Assembly: GCF_013408245.1 (NCBI RefSeq)
Contig: NZ_JACBYS010000001.1
Location: forward strand, 1,922,001-1,986,000
Direction of reading: 5' to 3'
DNA: 64,000 bases
Source of the DNA: Duganella sp. 1224
GTDB lineage: Bacteria > Pseudomonadota > Gammaproteobacteria > Burkholderiales > Burkholderiaceae_D
In this document: piece after piece, positions 61,862-64,000 of the stretch
How positions within the stretch are numbered: the stretch's first letter is position 1
Layout: the number at the start of each line of letters is the position of its first letter
Program-made: the position numbers and the translations under genes
The notes under the pieces: model-generated
What the model was told of the DNA's origin: nothing
Database searches by the model: none
The model's input: only the letters and a program-made list of their open reading frames with translations

Positions 61862-62251
61862 ATGACTCAGCTCGTTCCGCCAGTCTCCTTCCAAAATGTC
61901 TTGGTCTGGGTTAGCCCGAATGAAGAGCAACCTGGTAAATACACCGTTGTTACCGAACCTGAAATTCCGGTCATCGTTAACGAAGACACCATCATCAATT
62001 ATCAGATTGTCGATACCGCTGGCTATCCAATTGTATTCACCGGTATGTCCGTCAAACCGAAGGATAACGGCCAGTTGAGCCACGCCAGCGTCAGTGTCGA
62101 TGGCCGCCTTCTTACTTTCAGCGATCTCAATACCGTCAAGATGATGCTAAATATTACGCTGCACTTCAAAGACAAGGATAACGTCGAGTTTTCGCATGAT
62201 CCTCAGGTATCGAATGACCCTCGTCTCAACCTGCCTGGCACTGCGAAGTAA
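61862..62251 (+). CDS. Small beta-rich protein, DP-EP-like
   Basis: 129 residues without signal peptide. Beta-strand pattern with the C-terminal motif FSHDPQVSNDP, which recalls the DP-EP family; this naming is from memory and not certain. It follows the regulator by 13 bp and shares its lower GC content, so it is probably co-transcribed and may be its partner. Function unknown. Confidence 0.6.
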   Translation: MTQLVPPVSFQNVLVWVSPNEEQPGKYTVVTEPEIPVIVNEDTIINYQIVDTAGYPIVFTGMSVKPKDNGQLSHASVSVDGRLLTFSDLNTVKMMLNITLHFKDKDNVEFSHDPQVSNDPRLNLPGTAK

Positions 62252-62306
62252 GCAAGCCTGGGGCGTCAACGCTTCGTTAAGCGCTGACGCTAGATCGTGA
62301 GCAAAC

Positions 62307-63266
62307 ATGAGCCATGCTGACAAATTGCAGTTTTCTTCTGAAAACTATAGCGGCCAGCGTTCGGGCACCAGCTTAATTGTTACGGGCGCGGTGCATGGCA
62401 ATGAAACTTGTGGCACCCGTGCCATTTTGCGCGTAACGCGTGAGTTGGCTGCTGGCACACTCACGATATCGCGGGGTTCTGTGACATTCGTACCAGTTGC
62501 AAATCCGCTGGCCTTTACCAAGGGGGAACGTGCTGGCGATCGCAATCTCAATCGCAATCTTTTCCCCAATCCGCATCCGCACGACTTCGAGGACCGCGTG
62601 GCCAACTGGCTGTGTCCTCTGCTGGCCCAGCATGATGTGCTGTTGGACCTGCATTCCTTCAGCGCGGCCAGTGAGCCGTTCGTGCTGGTCGGGCCGCGTA
62701 ATAATGATGGACCGCTGGAACCGTTCAAGCACGAGCAGCAGGAGCGCGCGCTGGCACGGCGGCTTGGCGTGCGGCGCTTTGTCGACGGCTGGCTGCGGAC
62801 GTATGGCGCCGGCGTACAGCGGCGCCTCAGCGGCAGCAGCGAATTACAGACCGTGCTGCGTTACGGCATGGGCACTACCGAGTACATGCGCTCGGTCGGC
62901 GGCTATGGGCTGACGCTGGAGTGCGGCCAGCATCACGATCCGCAAGCGCCCGAGGTGGCGTATCGCGCGATTCTGAATACGCTGGCGTTCCTGGGGATGA
63001 TCGATGCGCCTGAGCCGGCGCCGGTTGCGCCGGAGCAGATGGAGGCGCTGAGCATGGCCGCCGTGTACGACAAGCTGCATGCCGACGACACCTTCAGCCG
63101 CAACTGGACCAGCTTCGATCCGGTCAGACAAGGCGAGCAGATCGGCCTGCGGGCGGATGGCACGCCGGTGCTGGCCGACTTCGACGGCCGCATCCTGTTC
63201 CCGGACGCGGCGGCGGAGGCCAACAGCGAGTGGTATTACCTCGCCCGCCCCAATTTGTCGTTTTAA
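62307..63266 (+). CDS. AstE/aspartoacylase-family zinc hydrolase
   Basis: 319 residues. Zinc site: GAVHGNETCGT (HxxE) near residue 30, and DLHSFSAAS with the later histidine. NLNRNLFP is the substrate-binding arginine region, and LTLECGQHHD holds the catalytic Glu. Removes an acyl or succinyl group from an amino acid or related compound; the exact substrate is unknown since no arginine-succinyltransferase genes are nearby. It follows the DP-EP-like gene by 55 bp. Confidence 0.88.
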   Translation: MSHADKLQFSSENYSGQRSGTSLIVTGAVHGNETCGTRAILRVTRELAAGTLTISRGSVTFVPVANPLAFTKGERAGDRNLNRNLFPNPHPHDFEDRVANWLCPLLAQHDVLLDLHSFSAASEPFVLVGPRNNDGPLEPFKHEQQERALARRLGVRRFVDGWLRTYGAGVQRRLSGSSELQTVLRYGMGTTEYMRSVGGYGLTLECGQHHDPQAPEVAYRAILNTLAFLGMIDAPEPAPVAPEQMEALSMAAVYDKLHADDTFSRNWTSFDPVRQGEQIGLRADGTPVLADFDGRILFPDAAAEANSEWYYLARPNLSF

Positions 63267-63329
63267 ACCGCTGGCGACGACCGCCATGCTCAGGTCATAA
63301 TCATCTACCGATAATAACAAGGAGGCTTC

Positions 63330-63689
63330 ATGCTGTTGGCAGCCCAGATCGTCACCGCGCTGGTGGCGCTGATTCATGTGTACATCGTCTTGCTGGAAAC
63401 CGTGCTGTTCGATTCGCGCGGCCGCCGTGTGTTCGGCCTCAGCAAGGAGAAGGCGGAGATCGTGCGGCCGGCGATGTCCAACCAAGGCTGCTATAACGGC
63501 TTTCTGGTGGCCGCGCTGGTGGTGGGATTTGCCCATCCGGACGCGGCGGTCGCTTCGGCCTTTACCGTGTTTGGCCTGAGCTGCGTGGCGGTAGCCGGCA
63601 TCTGGGGCGGTGTCACGGTCAAGCGGTCGATTCTGCTGATACAGACCCTGCCGGCCGTCATCGGTCTGGCCCTGCACTTCGCGGGCTGA
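63330..63689 (+). CDS. DUF1304-family membrane protein
   Basis: 119 residues with four membrane helices. The family mark IHVYIVLLETVLF opens the protein and EIVRPAMSNQGCYNGFLVAAL follows. Strong ribosome site AAGGAGG 6 nt before the ATG. Inner-membrane protein of unknown function. The small 63692 gene starts 3 bp after its stop. Confidence 0.92.
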   Translation: MLLAAQIVTALVALIHVYIVLLETVLFDSRGRRVFGLSKEKAEIVRPAMSNQGCYNGFLVAALVVGFAHPDAAVASAFTVFGLSCVAVAGIWGGVTVKRSILLIQTLPAVIGLALHFAG

Positions 63690-63691
63690 AC

Positions 63692-63889
63692 ATGCAGATG
63701 AAATTGAATGCGGTCCTGCTGGCCGTTGCCGCTGTCGCGCTGGTGTTCACCGGCTATAAAGAGTTGAACCGCAAGCCGCAGCCCCATCCCGTCAACGACG
63801 GCGCCTGCACGCAGGAAGCGATCAAGAACATCGACAACATCACCGAGCGGGCGATCCAGTCGTCCCGCTGTGCCCAGCGCGACAAGTAG
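63692..63889 (+). CDS. Small secreted or membrane-anchored hypothetical protein
   Basis: 65 residues from ATG 63692; a second ATG at 63698 is equally possible. One hydrophobic helix (LNAVLLAVAAVALVFTGY) followed by a polar tail with two cysteines (GACTQEAIKN...SSRCAQRDK). Coupled by proximity to the DUF1304 gene. No function known. Confidence 0.65.
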   Translation: MQMKLNAVLLAVAAVALVFTGYKELNRKPQPHPVNDGACTQEAIKNIDNITERAIQSSRCAQRDK

Positions 63890-63891
63890 AC

Positions 63892-64000
63892 TTACTTGCG
63901 CAGGCTCGGCAGCGTGACGATGGTGGTCGGCGCGGTCGTCGTCTCGGCTGCCGGCTTGGCGCCGGTGCCGCGCAGCGCCAGCAGCCAGCCGATGCCCTCA
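63892..64000 (-). CDS. C-terminal end of an unidentified protein (5' part outside window)
   Basis: A minus-strand frame enters at 64000 and ends with TAA at 63892-63894, reading GIGWLLALRGTGAKPAAE and ending IVTLPSLRK. Alanine/threonine-rich tail; too short to identify. Confidence 0.55.
   Translation of the reverse strand, partial: EGIGWLLALRGTGAKPAAETTTAPTTIVTLPSLRK

Overview
The window is GC-rich, densely coded chromosomal DNA from a betaproteobacterium, most likely an Oxalobacteraceae of the Massilia/Duganella group. The signs are an H-NS protein of the short BpH3 type, small YXWGXW and glycine-zipper envelope proteins, several LysR regulators, a TonB receptor and the codon usage. The genus is an inference. 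No rRNA, tRNA, CRISPR array, prophage or intact insertion sequence was seen, and no stretch over 300 bases lacks a gene.

Layout. 1-1.8 kb: the start of a TolC-type efflux lipoprotein and a His/Met/Cys-rich periplasmic protein. 1.9-4.6 kb: M28 peptidase, GNAT and glycine-zipper protein. 4.6-13.1 kb (plus strand): Ser/Thr kinase, SEDS (FtsW/RodA-type) protein with FHA-like domains, FhaA-like protein, SH3b membrane protein, PP2C phosphatase and zinc-ribbon FHA protein. 13.1-17.5 kb: ordinary genes (pirin, OsmC, nucleotidyltransferase, AAA ATPase, GNAT, yjjG, yjdM). 17.5-30.2 kb (minus strand, one seven-gene operon): class B PBP-like transpeptidase, a protein with a sigma-region-4-like end, a 200-residue partner, an SPFH-like protein, a tandem Lon/RadA-fold protein, a zinc-ribbon SPFH protein and a kinase-coiled-coil-FGE fusion.

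Together the two convergent arms hold the same parts as the actinobacterial cell-wall control locus fhaA-fhaB-pstP-rodA-pbpA-pknA-pknB: kinase, phosphatase, FHA readers, SEDS polymerase and transpeptidase. Here they come with SPFH, Lon-fold and FGE partners. I infer a phospho-regulated envelope or peptidoglycan synthesis system and regard it as the main discovery candidate.

30.4-49.5 kb is mixed: envelope proteins, RNase H-like protein, a TetR/SDR pair with a clear operator, an alpha/beta hydrolase, chemoreceptor plus CheW, HD hydrolase, MFS pump, trpS behind a possible attenuator, a DUF1294 frame with no ATG/GTG/TTG start, an erythromycin-esterase remnant, DMT transporter, Lon N-domain protein, amidohydrolase, H-NS, LysR and a TonB receptor. 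49.6 kb carries a perfect 44-bp inverted repeat just upstream of psd. 50.6-53.1 kb is a LysR/azoR/pirin unit. 53.3-57.0 kb is a lower-GC islet of poorly known secreted or membrane proteins. 57.5-63.3 kb centres on a membrane-bound winged-helix/NTPase/TPR regulator with a divergent DUF1906 gene, followed by an AstE-like hydrolase and small membrane proteins.
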